Positions 42,043 to 49,624 of a stretch of DNA of 64,000 nucleotides are shown here, in pieces (within the stretch, counting starts at the first letter, position 1; every line of letters begins with the position of its first letter). The notes beneath the pieces were generated by a model. That model was not told where the DNA came from, did not search any database, and saw nothing but the letters and a program-made list of their open reading frames with translations. The stretch spans positions 1,488,001 to 1,552,000 of the forward strand of contig NZ_CP034951.1 in NCBI RefSeq assembly GCF_004022485.1, written 5' to 3'. The DNA is from Aequorivita sp. H23M31 (GTDB taxonomy: Bacteria; Bacteroidota; Bacteroidia; Flavobacteriales; Flavobacteriaceae). A program made the position numbers and the translations under genes.

Positions 42043-43108
42043 TTCTTAACAGGTAAATTGCTAAAATCCCAAAGACGATATTCGGGAACCAAGTAGCTAT
42101 AAAAGGGGAAAAGGAACTCTGTTCTGCCATAGTCCCAAAAACCTTGTCGAAAAAGATAAATACCATCCCAATCCCTATTCCTATAGCGAGGTTTACTCCC
42201 ATCCCTCCTCTTCTTTTTACCGAAGAAACTGCGACGGCAATAATGGTGAGAATATATGCGGAAACGGGCAAACTCCACCGCTTGTAACGTACCACTTCAT
42301 ATCTACCAATGTTAGAGGATCCTCTAGCCTTTTCCTTTTTTATAAAATCGTTTAATTCTGTAAAACTGAGAGTTTCGGCAATATATGTTACAGGAGTAAG
42401 GTCTTCAAGATCAAAGGAAAAAACGGTATCCAATCGCTGACTTTTTTGAAGAATATCAGATGTTTCACCAATCTTTCTTTTCGTATAATTGAATAGCGTA
42501 TATGTGCTATCCTTTTCGTTGTATTTTATTTGGGTGGCGGCAATCTTGTAGGTCATTTCATTTCCCTCAAAATGTTCCAAAGTAAAATTACTTCCCACAT
42601 TATCCTTTAAATTGAAATAGCTAACATATATGTAATCGTTATCGTTTATCTGCGTATAAACATTGCTTTGATCGCGATCTAGTTTTCCCTTTTTCAGATA
42701 TTCATAGGAAAACTCGTTGAAACCCTTACTGGCTTTTGGCGCCAGATACATACTGAAAACCAGGGCGGCAATACAGACTATCGTCGCTCCAATAATATAA
42801 GGTCTTAAAAAACGATAGTAAGAAACCCCACTGCTCAAAAAGGCGATAACCTCCGTATTGTTGGCAAGCTTGGAGGTAAACCAGATTACGGATAAAAAAA
42901 GAAACAAAGGAAAGAGCAGGTTGGCAAAGTAAATGGTAAAATCGTACAGATACTTCATCACCTCGATTAAAGGCACCTCATTGTCGAGGATTTTATCAAT
43001 TTTTTCAGCGAGATGGACGGTAATACCAATTGGAATAAAAAGCAACAACAATAGGACGAAAGTGCCTAAGTATTGTCGTAATATATATCTATCCAGTATG
43101 CTCAGCAT
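42029..43108 (-). CDS. LPS export permease, LptG/LptF (YjgP/YjgQ) family
   Basis: A 359-residue permease with the six-helix layout of the Lpt family: helices 1-3 at the N-terminus (TFVLLLLLFIPIGITVHLAE, FANLLFPLFLFLSVIW, GATIVCIAALVFSMYLA), a large periplasmic beta-jellyroll domain (about 130-270), and helices 4-6. It starts ILDRYILRQYLGTF, the typical LptG/F opening. With LptB it powers removal of LPS from the inner membrane. The lptB gene lies separately at 54838. It starts 1 nt after the tgt stop. Whether it is LptG or LptF cannot be settled here. Confidence 0.88.
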   Translation of the reverse strand: MLSILDRYILRQYLGTFVLLLLLFIPIGITVHLAEKIDKILDNEVPLIEVMKYLYDFTIYFANLLFPLFLFLSVIWFTSKLANNTEVIAFLSSGVSYYRFLRPYIIGATIVCIAALVFSMYLAPKASKGFNEFSYEYLKKGKLDRDQSNVYTQINDNDYIYVSYFNLKDNVGSNFTLEHFEGNEMTYKIAATQIKYNEKDSTYTLFNYTKRKIGETSDILQKSQRLDTVFSFDLEDLTPVTYIAETLSFTELNDFIKKEKARGSSNIGRYEVVRYKRWSLPVSAYILTIIAVAVSSVKRRGGMGVNLAIGIGIGMVFIFFDKVFGTMAEQSSFSPFIATWFPNIVFGILAIYLLRNAKR

Positions 43109-43109
43109 T

Positions 43110-44240
43110 TTATAACCTTTGATCTAGTTTTTTGACCATTGTATTTTTCCAAGATGCAAAATCTCCTACTAATATATGCTTTCTTGCCTCGCGCACTAGC
43201 CATAAATAAAACCCAAGGTTGTGAATGGTAGCAATTTGCCTTCCCAACATTTCATTTACGGTGAAAAGATGGCGCAGGTAGGCTTTACTATATTCCGTAT
43301 CAACCCACGTAATCCCTTGGGGGTCTATTACAGAAAGATCCGCTTCCCACTTTTTGTTTTTGATATTTATTATTCCTTCGGAAGTGAAAAGCATTCCATT
43401 ACGGCCATTCCGTGTGGGCATTACACAATCGAACATATCAATTCCTAACGCAATATTTTCCAATATATTTACCGGTGTACCAACTCCCATTAAATAACGC
43501 GGTTTGTCTTTGGGAAGAATTTCGGTAACTACGGCTGTCATTTCATACATTTCCTCCGCCGGTTCCCCTACGGAAAGACCACCGATGGCATTACCCTCAG
43601 CTCCGACTGAAGCAATATATTCAGCGGATTGTTTTCTTAAATCTTTATAGGTGCTTCCCTGGACAATCGGGAAAAAGGTTTGATCATAGTCGTACTTTAA
43701 GGGCGTTTTTTCAAGATGGTTAATACACCGGTCCAACCATCGATGAGTCATTTTCATTGAACGCTTGGCATAATTATAGTCACACGGATACGGTGTACAT
43801 TCATCAAATGCCATGATAATGTCTGCACCTATTATCCGCTGGATTTCCATTACATTCTCGGGTGTGAAAACATGGTAACTGCCATCAATATGACTTTTAA
43901 ATTTTACGCCTTCCTCTTTAATCTTTCTATTTGCCGAAAGCGAGTAAACCTGATATCCCCCACTATCGGTAAGGATATTCCGGTCCCAGTTCATAAATTT
44001 ATGAAGACCGCCAGCTTTTTCCAAAATAGGAGTTTGTGGCCTGAGATACAAATGGTAAGTGTTCCCTAAAATAATATCGGGATTGATATCCTCCTTCAGC
44101 TCTCGTTGGTGAACACCTTTTACGGTTGCCACCGTACCTACCGGCATGAAAATTGGAGTTTCTATTACCCCATGATCGGTGGTGATGGTTCCGGCGCGAG
44201 CATCGCTTTGAACATCCGTAGCGTGTAGTTTAAAGTGCAT
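43110..44240 (-). CDS. tgt: tRNA-guanine transglycosylase, without the zinc-binding cysteines
   Basis: A 376-residue Tgt, exchanging guanine 34 for a queuine precursor in tRNAs with GUN anticodons. The active-site phrases are intact: TDSGGYQVYSLSANRKIKEE, the substrate strand EGNAIGGLSVGE, and DCVMPTRNGRNGML (catalytic Asp). In place of the C-terminal zinc motif (CxCxxC, normally right before YSRAYLxHL) the sequence reads DPQGITWVDTEYSKAYLRHL (306-325), so the three cysteines are replaced by non-ligands. Length and rest are normal. It leads the tgt-lptG-EamA run. A minus-strand TATCTTTG box lies 22 nt upstream. Confidence 0.92.
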   Translation of the reverse strand: MHFKLHATDVQSDARAGTITTDHGVIETPIFMPVGTVATVKGVHQRELKEDINPDIILGNTYHLYLRPQTPILEKAGGLHKFMNWDRNILTDSGGYQVYSLSANRKIKEEGVKFKSHIDGSYHVFTPENVMEIQRIIGADIIMAFDECTPYPCDYNYAKRSMKMTHRWLDRCINHLEKTPLKYDYDQTFFPIVQGSTYKDLRKQSAEYIASVGAEGNAIGGLSVGEPAEEMYEMTAVVTEILPKDKPRYLMGVGTPVNILENIALGIDMFDCVMPTRNGRNGMLFTSEGIINIKNKKWEADLSVIDPQGITWVDTEYSKAYLRHLFTVNEMLGRQIATIHNLGFYLWLVREARKHILVGDFASWKNTMVKKLDQRL

Positions 44241-44261
44241 TCAGAAATTTTTATCGAGGGG

Positions 44262-44269
44262 CAAAGATA
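44262..44269 (-). promoter_or_regulatory. Candidate -7 box for the tgt-lptG-EamA run
   Basis: On the minus strand TATCTTTG, exact for TANNTTTG, 22 nt before the tgt start. No convincing -33 element. Confidence 0.45.
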
Positions 44270-44332
44270 ATTTTAATAATTAAGTCTCAATACCTATCGA
44301 GAGAGGAATTATGAATTGTAAAGAATGTTAGA

Positions 44333-44460
44333 TGACGCATGTTAGATGACGGATGACCGAAGCTTGATGACGGATGAGTGAGGACGGATGACGGATGACC
44401 TTAGCTTGTTGACGGATGACGGATGAAGAACGTAGGATTTAGGATGATGGATGTGCGATG
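44333..44460 (+). repeat. Intergenic GATGACG repeats
   Basis: About a dozen degenerate GATGACG/GATGACC units (for example GACGGATGACGGATGA) lie between the tgt and transketolase genes. The rest of this 364-nt gap, apart from the transketolase promoter, shows no gene. Confidence 0.8.
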
Positions 44461-44552
44461 ACAAATAGAAGCAGGAACTTTTAGCTTTATTCTTTGGAAG
44501 TAACTTATGTTAACAAAAGCTTGAAATCGTTAATAAAAGCGACGCCAGGGAC

Positions 44553-44583
44553 TTTGCGCAACAAGCTTAATACCTTACTTTTG
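44553..44583 (+). promoter_or_regulatory. Bacteroidota promoter of the transketolase operon
   Basis: TTTG at 44553-44556, a 19-nt spacer and TACTTTTG at 44576-44583 match the full consensus. The start would be near 44587, about 18 nt before the ATG at 44605. Confidence 0.75.
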
Positions 44584-44604
44584 GCATCGAAAATTAAACA
44601 CATT

Positions 44605-45486
44605 ATGGCAGATTATAAGGCTCTTGAAGATTTGGTAATCCAAGTGAGAAGAGATATTCTAAGACAGGTACACAAAGTAAACTCGGGGCATCCGGGAGGA
44701 TCATTGGGTTGTACGGAGTTTTTTGTAGCTCTTTACAATGAAATTCTTGAGCGAAAGGATTCCTTCGCGATGGATGGTAAGGATGAAGATATTTTCTTTC
44801 TTTCCAACGGACATATTTCTCCGGTTTTCTATAGCGTTTTGGCTAGATCGGGATATTTCCCCGTATCAGAGCTCAATACGTTTAGGCTTCTTAATTCCAG
44901 ACTTCAAGGTCACCCGACTACTCACGAGGGGCTGCCAGGAATTCGTATTGCGTCAGGCTCATTGGGACAGGGAATTTCAGTTTCTATTGGCGCTGCACTA
45001 ACAAAAAAACTCAACAAAGACAATCACTTGGTTTATACATTATGCGGTGATGGGGAATTGCAGGAAGGTCAAAACTGGGAAGCAATTATGTATGCCGCTG
45101 GAAATGGCGTGGACAATTTAATTGTTACCGTAGATTTAAATGGACAGCAAATTGATGGATCTACAGACAATGTTCTCCCTATGGGCAATATAAAAGCGAA
45201 ATTCGAGGCCTTTGGATGGGATGTTATGGATATTGAAAACGGAAATGATTTGAAAGCAGTTATTTCCGGAATGAAAAAAGCAAAAGAAAAGACGGGAAGC
45301 GGAAAACCTATCTGTGTTTTATTGCACACGGTAATGGGCAATGGAGTGGACTTTATGATGCATACCCACGACTGGCATGGCAAGGCTCCAGACGATCAGC
45401 AGTTGGAAAATGCATTGTCGCAGAACCCGGTTACTTTGGGGATTATTAGTCCCACCCCTAGCCCCTCAATTAGGATTTACCCCTAG
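44605..45486 (+). CDS. Transketolase, N-terminal (thiamine-binding) subunit
   Basis: A 293-residue subunit carrying the first half of transketolase: HKVNSGHPGGSLGCTEF, DIFFLSNGHISPVFYSVLA, and the thiamine-diphosphate motif GDGELQEGQNWEAIMYA with a Mg-binding Asn about 30 residues later (VTVDLNGQQIDGST). The start is taken at the ATG behind the promoter, not the upstream open-frame start at 44494. The protein ends NPVTLGIISPTPSPSIRIYP; homologues normally stop soon after a -TLGDY-like end, so about 12 extra residues appear to come from a repeat element at 45478-45510. It pairs with the subunit 97 nt downstream. Confidence 0.9.
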   Translation: MADYKALEDLVIQVRRDILRQVHKVNSGHPGGSLGCTEFFVALYNEILERKDSFAMDGKDEDIFFLSNGHISPVFYSVLARSGYFPVSELNTFRLLNSRLQGHPTTHEGLPGIRIASGSLGQGISVSIGAALTKKLNKDNHLVYTLCGDGELQEGQNWEAIMYAAGNGVDNLIVTVDLNGQQIDGSTDNVLPMGNIKAKFEAFGWDVMDIENGNDLKAVISGMKKAKEKTGSGKPICVLLHTVMGNGVDFMMHTHDWHGKAPDDQQLENALSQNPVTLGIISPTPSPSIRIYP

Positions 45487-45520
45487 CCCTCTAAAGGGGA
45501 AGATAAAAATATTTAAAAAT
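45454..45520 (+). repeat. REP-like element read into the end of the transketolase N gene
   Basis: Two CCCCTAGCCC units (about 45457 and 45480) precede CTCTAAAGGGGAAGATAAAAAT (45489-45510). The latter phrase also occurs, in inverted orientation, in the element at 27608-27715. CCCCT and AGGGG can form a short stem. The stop at 45484-45486 of the transketolase N gene lies inside this element. Confidence 0.6.
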
Positions 45521-45583
45521 AATTCCATAATAGTTCTCCGAGGAGATCTTAGGAAGAAAAAAAGATGCCCGCCTACGCGCGCA

Positions 45584-46543
45584 ATGACTATGAAAAAATA
45601 CACAGATACTGGCAAAAAAGACACTCGTTCCGGTTTTGGGGATGGGTTGACTGAACTGGGAAAAAAGAATGAAGATGTCGTGGCGCTTTGTGCCGACCTC
45701 ACAGGATCCTTAAAAATGGACGACTTTAAAAAGAATCATCCAGAACGGTTCTTCCAAGTAGGAATTGCCGAGGCCAATATGATAGGAATGGCTGCAGGAA
45801 TGACCATAGGTGGAAAAATACCCTTTACGGGTACGTTCGCAAACTTTTCTACAGGAAGGGTTTACGATCAAATCCGCCAAAGTGTTGCCTATAGTGGAAA
45901 AAATGTAAAGATATGTGCTTCCCACGCTGGATTAACATTGGGCGAGGATGGAGCTACCCATCAAATCCTGGAAGATATCGGCTTGATGAAAATGCTTCCG
46001 GGAATGACGGTTATAAACACCTGTGATTATAATCAGACCAAGGCTGCGACAATCGCCATTGCAGATTATGAAGGTCCTGTTTATCTTCGCTTTGGAAGAC
46101 CAAAAGTCGCCAATTTTACTCCTGAAGACCAAAATTTCCAAATAGGAAAAGCAGTTTTACTTCAGGAAGGAGCCGATGTTACCATAATCGCAACAGGTCA
46201 TTTAGTTTGGGAAGCATTGCAGGCAGCAGAAACGCTTTTTGAAAAGGGAATCCATGCAGAAGTAATTAACATTCATACAATCAAACCTTTGGATGATGAA
46301 GCAATTTTGAAGAGCGTTAAAAAAACTGGCTGTGTAGTTACTGCCGAAGAACATAATTTCCTAGGTGGTCTAGGTGAAAGCGTTGCTAGATTGCTTTCCA
46401 CCCAACATCCAGCTCCGCAGGAATTAATTGCCACACAAGATACCTTCGGAGAATCTGGAACGCCCGAACAATTAATGGATAAGTACGGTCTCAATGCCTC
46501 TGCAATTGTAAATGCAGTAAACAAGGTAATTGCCCGTAAATAA
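45584..46543 (+). CDS. Transketolase, C-terminal subunit
   Basis: A 319-residue subunit with the pyrimidine-binding and C-terminal domains: GFGDGLTELGKKNEDVVALC, FQVGIAEANMIGMAAGMTIG, GKNVKICASHAGLTLGEDGA, and the C-terminal TIIATGHLVWEALQAAE followed by the VVTAEEHNFLGGLG signature. It completes the split transketolase, as in many bacteria that encode the enzyme on two genes. The start is MTM or the Met two codons on (45584 or 45590); an open frame up to 45377 is an artefact of overlap with the N-terminal subunit. A strong terminator follows. Confidence 0.9.
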   Translation: MTMKKYTDTGKKDTRSGFGDGLTELGKKNEDVVALCADLTGSLKMDDFKKNHPERFFQVGIAEANMIGMAAGMTIGGKIPFTGTFANFSTGRVYDQIRQSVAYSGKNVKICASHAGLTLGEDGATHQILEDIGLMKMLPGMTVINTCDYNQTKAATIAIADYEGPVYLRFGRPKVANFTPEDQNFQIGKAVLLQEGADVTIIATGHLVWEALQAAETLFEKGIHAEVINIHTIKPLDDEAILKSVKKTGCVVTAEEHNFLGGLGESVARLLSTQHPAPQELIATQDTFGESGTPEQLMDKYGLNASAIVNAVNKVIARK

Positions 46544-46570
46544 AAAGTTACCTAATTATTGTATAAAACG

Positions 46571-46603
46571 AAAATGCCCCTCGTAATGAAAGGGGCATTT
46601 TTA
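46571..46603 (+). terminator. Terminator between convergent transketolase and FKBP-like genes
   Basis: AAAATGCCCCT and AGGGGCATTTT form an 11-bp stem with a CGTAATGA loop. Both strands have A/T runs, so it may serve both directions. The opposite gene ends at 46638. Confidence 0.8.
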
Positions 46604-46637
46604 TTGATGCTTTTAAAGTTGGAATCCAATTCAAATA

Positions 46638-47555
46638 TTAAATGCTCGGATCCAGATAATCTGGAATTCCGTTTCCATTTTTATCGGGAAATTCCAAGGT
46701 TCCATCTTCGTGAACAATAATTTCATCTTTTGTTAAACGTCGGTCACCATCATCATCATTATCCAAATAGTTCGGCACTCCATCACCATCGGTATCGTCA
46801 TCCATTAAATATTTATTGTCATTCAAATCTTCCATATACGACGGAATTCCATCGCCATCGTGATCCGCGATTTCACGAGAAAACAATTCAAAAGTGAAGA
46901 TTAATTGTTCATATGGTTTTATTCCTCCTATTCCAGGCGGATATTGGTAATAACCCAATCCAGAAGGAACGAAAACTGCCCCTATCCCATAATTTTCAAA
47001 ATTTAAAGTGCCATCAGGATTAGAAGTTACGTTTGAAGCTCCTCTAAATTCAATTAAAGCCATTTGCAAACCCCTAATTATTCCAGCAGTAGTTTTATCG
47101 TCAACCAAATTGAGGCGTATAGGAGTAACCGCATTATCAAACATCTTTAGTGCCAAAGTTCTCCCCTCGTAAGTATTGGTAGTAAAGTCAGAAAAATGAG
47201 GTTTATCGCCTTCTCCTTCTCGCACCACTAAATAATACAGTTTGTATTCCACACTTGCATCATACACGTCCTTAAATTTCTTGAAAGTAACCTGTTGCAT
47301 CAATGGAGTTTTATCTGCATTATCGCCAGCAATGGTATCAAAAACGATTTTGGAGTTTGGATTTGTTTCAAAATCCTCATAATTATAGAAATGCGTTTCT
47401 AAAAAGGCTTCAATTTCGGCCTGTGCTCTAATTGCTTCTTCCCCACGGTCTCTTGGAGGAATTGGTGGTTCCACATCATCATCCTTTTTGCAAGAAACTG
47501 TTATGGCGAAGAAAATCACCAATAAAGCGAAACCATATTTAATTCTGATCATCAT
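46638..47555 (-). CDS. FKBP-type-like lipoprotein with a calcium-binding-like C-terminus
   Basis: A 305-residue lipoprotein (lipobox FFAITVSC, Cys22 of the mature start). The middle (about 60-240) resembles the divergent FKBP-type peptidyl-prolyl isomerase group of Flavobacteria, with YKLYYLVVREGEGDKPHFSD, GLQMALIEF and the ending QLIFTFELFSRE. The C-terminus holds DHDGDGIPSYMEDLN, DDDTDGDGVPNYLDNDDDGD and a final DKNGNGIPDYLDP, a run of Asp-rich thrombospondin-3-type calcium loops. Start is ATG at 47555; a TTG codon just before it is an unlikely alternative. Surface or periplasmic folding role is inferred. Confidence 0.75.
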   Translation of the reverse strand: MMIRIKYGFALLVIFFAITVSCKKDDDVEPPIPPRDRGEEAIRAQAEIEAFLETHFYNYEDFETNPNSKIVFDTIAGDNADKTPLMQQVTFKKFKDVYDASVEYKLYYLVVREGEGDKPHFSDFTTNTYEGRTLALKMFDNAVTPIRLNLVDDKTTAGIIRGLQMALIEFRGASNVTSNPDGTLNFENYGIGAVFVPSGLGYYQYPPGIGGIKPYEQLIFTFELFSREIADHDGDGIPSYMEDLNDNKYLMDDDTDGDGVPNYLDNDDDGDRRLTKDEIIVHEDGTLEFPDKNGNGIPDYLDPSI

Positions 47556-47589
47556 CAATAATTTGAGGGCGCAAGATACAATTTTCGGT

Positions 47590-47597
47590 TACTTTTG
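47590..47597 (+). promoter_or_regulatory. Candidate -7 box for the S4 gene
   Basis: TACTTTTG, exact for TANNTTTG, 35 nt before the S4 start. The best TTTG upstream (47562-47565) is 24 nt away, longer than usual. Confidence 0.45.
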
Positions 47598-47632
47598 TAC
47601 AAGCTATTAACGTTGTTTTTAGGATTACATTT

Positions 47633-48022
47633 ATGAGAGTGGATAAATATTTATGGTGCATACGTTATCAGAAAACGCGCAATATATCTACCCAAGCCTG
47701 CAAAAAAGGAGCCGTAAGGGTCAATGGCGATATTGTTAAGCCTTCCCGGGAAGTTTATCCCGGTGATTCCATTTCACTTCGGAAGAACCAAATCACCTAT
47801 CAAATAGAAGTCTTGGACATACCTGAAAGCCGCGTTGGAGCGAAACTTGTCGATATATACCGTAAGGATGTTACCCCTAAAGAAGCCTTTGAAACTAATG
47901 AAATGCTGGAGTACGCCAAAACCTATTATCGAAAAAAAGGTGTGGGAAGACCCACCAAAAAAGACCGAAGGGACCTGGAAGATTTTACCGACCCCGAAAA
48001 ACCCGAAAGCGATGCGCTTTAA
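47633..48022 (+). CDS. S4-domain RNA-binding protein (Hsp15-like)
   Basis: A 129-residue protein with an S4 RNA-binding domain at its start (MRVDKYLWCIRYQKTRNIST, then CKKGAVRVNGDIVKPSREVY). It resembles the heat-shock protein Hsp15, which binds stalled 50S subunits carrying nascent tRNA, with a basic C-terminal tail (YYRKKGVGRPTKKDRRDLED). The length and order match. It is 28 nt ahead of the phosphoribosyltransferase gene, with a separate -7 box for that gene in between. Confidence 0.85.
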   Translation: MRVDKYLWCIRYQKTRNISTQACKKGAVRVNGDIVKPSREVYPGDSISLRKNQITYQIEVLDIPESRVGAKLVDIYRKDVTPKEAFETNEMLEYAKTYYRKKGVGRPTKKDRRDLEDFTDPEKPESDAL

Positions 48023-48023
48023 T

Positions 48024-48031
48024 TATCTTTG
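48024..48031 (+). promoter_or_regulatory. Candidate -7 box for the phosphoribosyltransferase gene
   Basis: TATCTTTG, exact for TANNTTTG, 20 nt before the ATG at 48051. No clear -33 element. Confidence 0.4.
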
Positions 48032-48050
48032 AACAAAACACTAATCCGTT

Positions 48051-48554
48051 ATGCAAAAGCTAGATTCCCTCATTTTAAACAACACCCAAATTGCCCATAA
48101 AATAAAAAGAATGGCCTATCAAGTTTATGAAACCAATGTAGGTGAATCGGAAGTGATTATTGCGGGAATCAAAGAGAACGGGTTCATTCTAGCTGAAAAA
48201 TTAAAGGCGGAAGTAGAAAAGATCTCTCCAATAAAAGTCCAATTGTGTGAGGTGATTATCAACAAGAAAAATCCCATAAATCCCATTACCACGTCTCTTA
48301 CTCCTGAAGAATATACAAATAAATCCCTATTGTTGGTGGACGATGTGCTACACTCTGGTACCACGCTCATCTACGGAGTACGACATTTTTTGGAAGTGCC
48401 ATTAAAGCAATTTAAGACAGCGGTGCTAGTGGACCGGAACCATAAAAAATATCCGGTAAAAGCCGATTTCAAAGGTATTTCTCTTTCTACCTCCCTAAAT
48501 GAGAATATAAACGTCATTTTTGATGGTGACAATGATCGCGCTATCCTAGAATAA
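48051..48554 (+). CDS. Phosphoribosyltransferase family protein (PyrR-like)
   Basis: A 167-residue type I phosphoribosyltransferase. The PRPP loop LLLVDDVLHSGTTL is intact; the N-terminal MAYQVYETNVGESEVIIAGI and C-terminal VLVDRNHKKYPVKADFKGIS are in the pattern of PyrR/uracil-type enzymes (DRxHKxYP). It could be a uracil phosphoribosyltransferase-like or PyrR-type regulator; no pyrimidine genes are beside it. It ends 9 nt into the aroK gene, which runs in the opposite direction. Confidence 0.8.
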   Translation: MQKLDSLILNNTQIAHKIKRMAYQVYETNVGESEVIIAGIKENGFILAEKLKAEVEKISPIKVQLCEVIINKKNPINPITTSLTPEEYTNKSLLLVDDVLHSGTTLIYGVRHFLEVPLKQFKTAVLVDRNHKKYPVKADFKGISLSTSLNENINVIFDGDNDRAILE

Positions 48555-49067
48555 ACTGGCGACAACCTTTTGGGCCACCTCTTGGGGAGAATTTTCTCCA
48601 GTTTCAATCACTGATTCTGCCTGATTATAAAAGTGCGAACGCTCAAAGAGATGTATCCCTACAAATTCCATCATTTCATCTCTCGTTTTTAAATGAGCGA
48701 CCAATGGCCTTAACTTATTTTCAGAAATTAGTCTGTCCGTTAGTATGGATAGAGGCGTTTTCAAATAAACGATAGACACGCCTTGGGTGTTCAGCATTGC
48801 GGAAAGGGAATCGCCGTAGCACGGGGTTCCTCCACCCGTAGCGAGTACATATTGTTCGTCTAAAGCCAGAATATTCTTAAGAGTCTCGTTTTCAACTTTT
48901 CTGAAATAAATTTCTCCTTTTTTGGAAAATATTTCAGAAATAGGCATTCCCACTGCTTTCTGAATTTCATCATCCAAATCTTTAAAAGGAAGGTTCAAAA
49001 GATTTGCTACTAATTTTCCCACGGAAGATTTTCCACTTCCCATATAACCGATCAAGACAACTTTCAT
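48546..49067 (-). CDS. aroK: Shikimate kinase
   Basis: A 173-residue kinase that phosphorylates shikimate at the 3-hydroxyl in aromatic amino-acid synthesis. P-loop LIGYMGSGKSSVG, DLDDEIQKAVGMPISEIFS (substrate Asp and the SEIF lid start), a VLATGGGTPCYGDS shikimate-binding motif, and the RPLV adenine motif are all present. Length is right (about 170). Tail-to-tail overlap with the phosphoribosyltransferase gene is 9 nt. Confidence 0.93.
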   Translation of the reverse strand: MKVVLIGYMGSGKSSVGKLVANLLNLPFKDLDDEIQKAVGMPISEIFSKKGEIYFRKVENETLKNILALDEQYVLATGGGTPCYGDSLSAMLNTQGVSIVYLKTPLSILTDRLISENKLRPLVAHLKTRDEMMEFVGIHLFERSHFYNQAESVIETGENSPQEVAQKVVASLF

Positions 49068-49213
49068 ATTTAGAAAAAACTTTTAAAACCCCTTTTTACA
49101 ATCAGATTCCGTACAACCTCCAGATAGCCAGCGGGTAAAAATATAAAAACATCAACCCTCAGGCTCTGAATTTCAAGGATTTTGAATTTTCTTCAAATTT
49201 AATTGATTTTCGT

Positions 49214-49245
49214 TTTGAAATATAAATTTAATGATAGTATATTTG
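49214..49245 (+). promoter_or_regulatory. Promoter of tRNA-Lys
   Basis: TTTG (49214-49217), a 20-nt spacer and TATATTTG (49238-49245) fit the full Bacteroidota consensus. The tRNA body starts 58 nt after the box, leaving a 5' leader for RNase P. Confidence 0.78.
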
Positions 49246-49302
49246 CACCCTCCTACGAACAAGTACTCAAAACTTCTCGCAGGAAGCGTTCAAAAAATTA
49301 TT

Positions 49303-49375
49303 GACCTGGTAGCTCAGTTGGTAGAGCACCTCCCTTTTAAGGAGGTGGTCCTGGGTTCGAGCCCCAGCCAGGTCA
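49303..49375 (+). tRNA. tRNA-Lys (anticodon UUU)
   Basis: A 73-nt cloverleaf: acceptor GACCTGG/CCAGGTC, D-stem GCTC/GAGC, anticodon stem CCTCC/GGAGG with loop CTTTTAA (anticodon TTT), T-stem CTGGG/CCCAG with TTCGAGC loop, discriminator A. The CCA end is not encoded. Confidence 0.97.
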
Positions 49376-49376
49376 C

Positions 49377-49411
49377 GAAAAGTCTCACCTTAACGGTTGG
49401 GACTTTTTTGT
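49377..49411 (+). terminator. Intrinsic terminator after tRNA-Lys
   Basis: AAAAGTCTCA pairs with TGGGACTTTT (one G-T) around ACC/GGT remnants, followed by a run of T. It lies 2 nt after the tRNA. Confidence 0.65.
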
Positions 49412-49434
49412 TTTAAAAAGGAATTGACATTGAG

Positions 49435-49499
49435 CGGGTCGCGAAGTTTCAAGCATACGTAAGAGTATGTCTTGCTTGCACGTACATAGTAATAACCCG
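49435..49499 (+). other. Possible small folded RNA segment between tRNA-Lys and smpB
   Basis: In the 249-nt gap, CGGGT (49435-49439) can pair with ACCCG (49495-49499) and, within, CATAC with GTATG (49454-49469). No ORF or consensus is seen. The rest of the gap holds nothing I can support except the smpB box. Confidence 0.25.
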
Positions 49500-49612
49500 A
49501 CCGAATAAGAGTAACAAGGACTAAAACCCAAGCCTGGTTTCATTTCCTCAATCAAAACCCTCCTGCCTTTTCCATTTAGATTCCATTTTCGATTTCTCCA
49601 GAATAATTATTC

Positions 49613-49620
49613 TATTTTTG
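49613..49620 (+). promoter_or_regulatory. smpB -7 box; likely leaderless mRNA
   Basis: TATTTTTG matches TANNTTTG exactly and ends 4 nt before the smpB ATG, so transcription should begin at or next to the start codon. The -33 TTT is imperfect (49587). Confidence 0.55.
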
Positions 49621-49624
49621 CAGT

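Noticed and set aside
44494..44604. Upstream extension of the transketolase N subunit
   Set aside because: It crosses the matched promoter; the Met at 44605 fits the family start.
45377..45583. Upstream extension of the transketolase C subunit
   Set aside because: It overlaps the N subunit gene and the repeat element and has no family resemblance.
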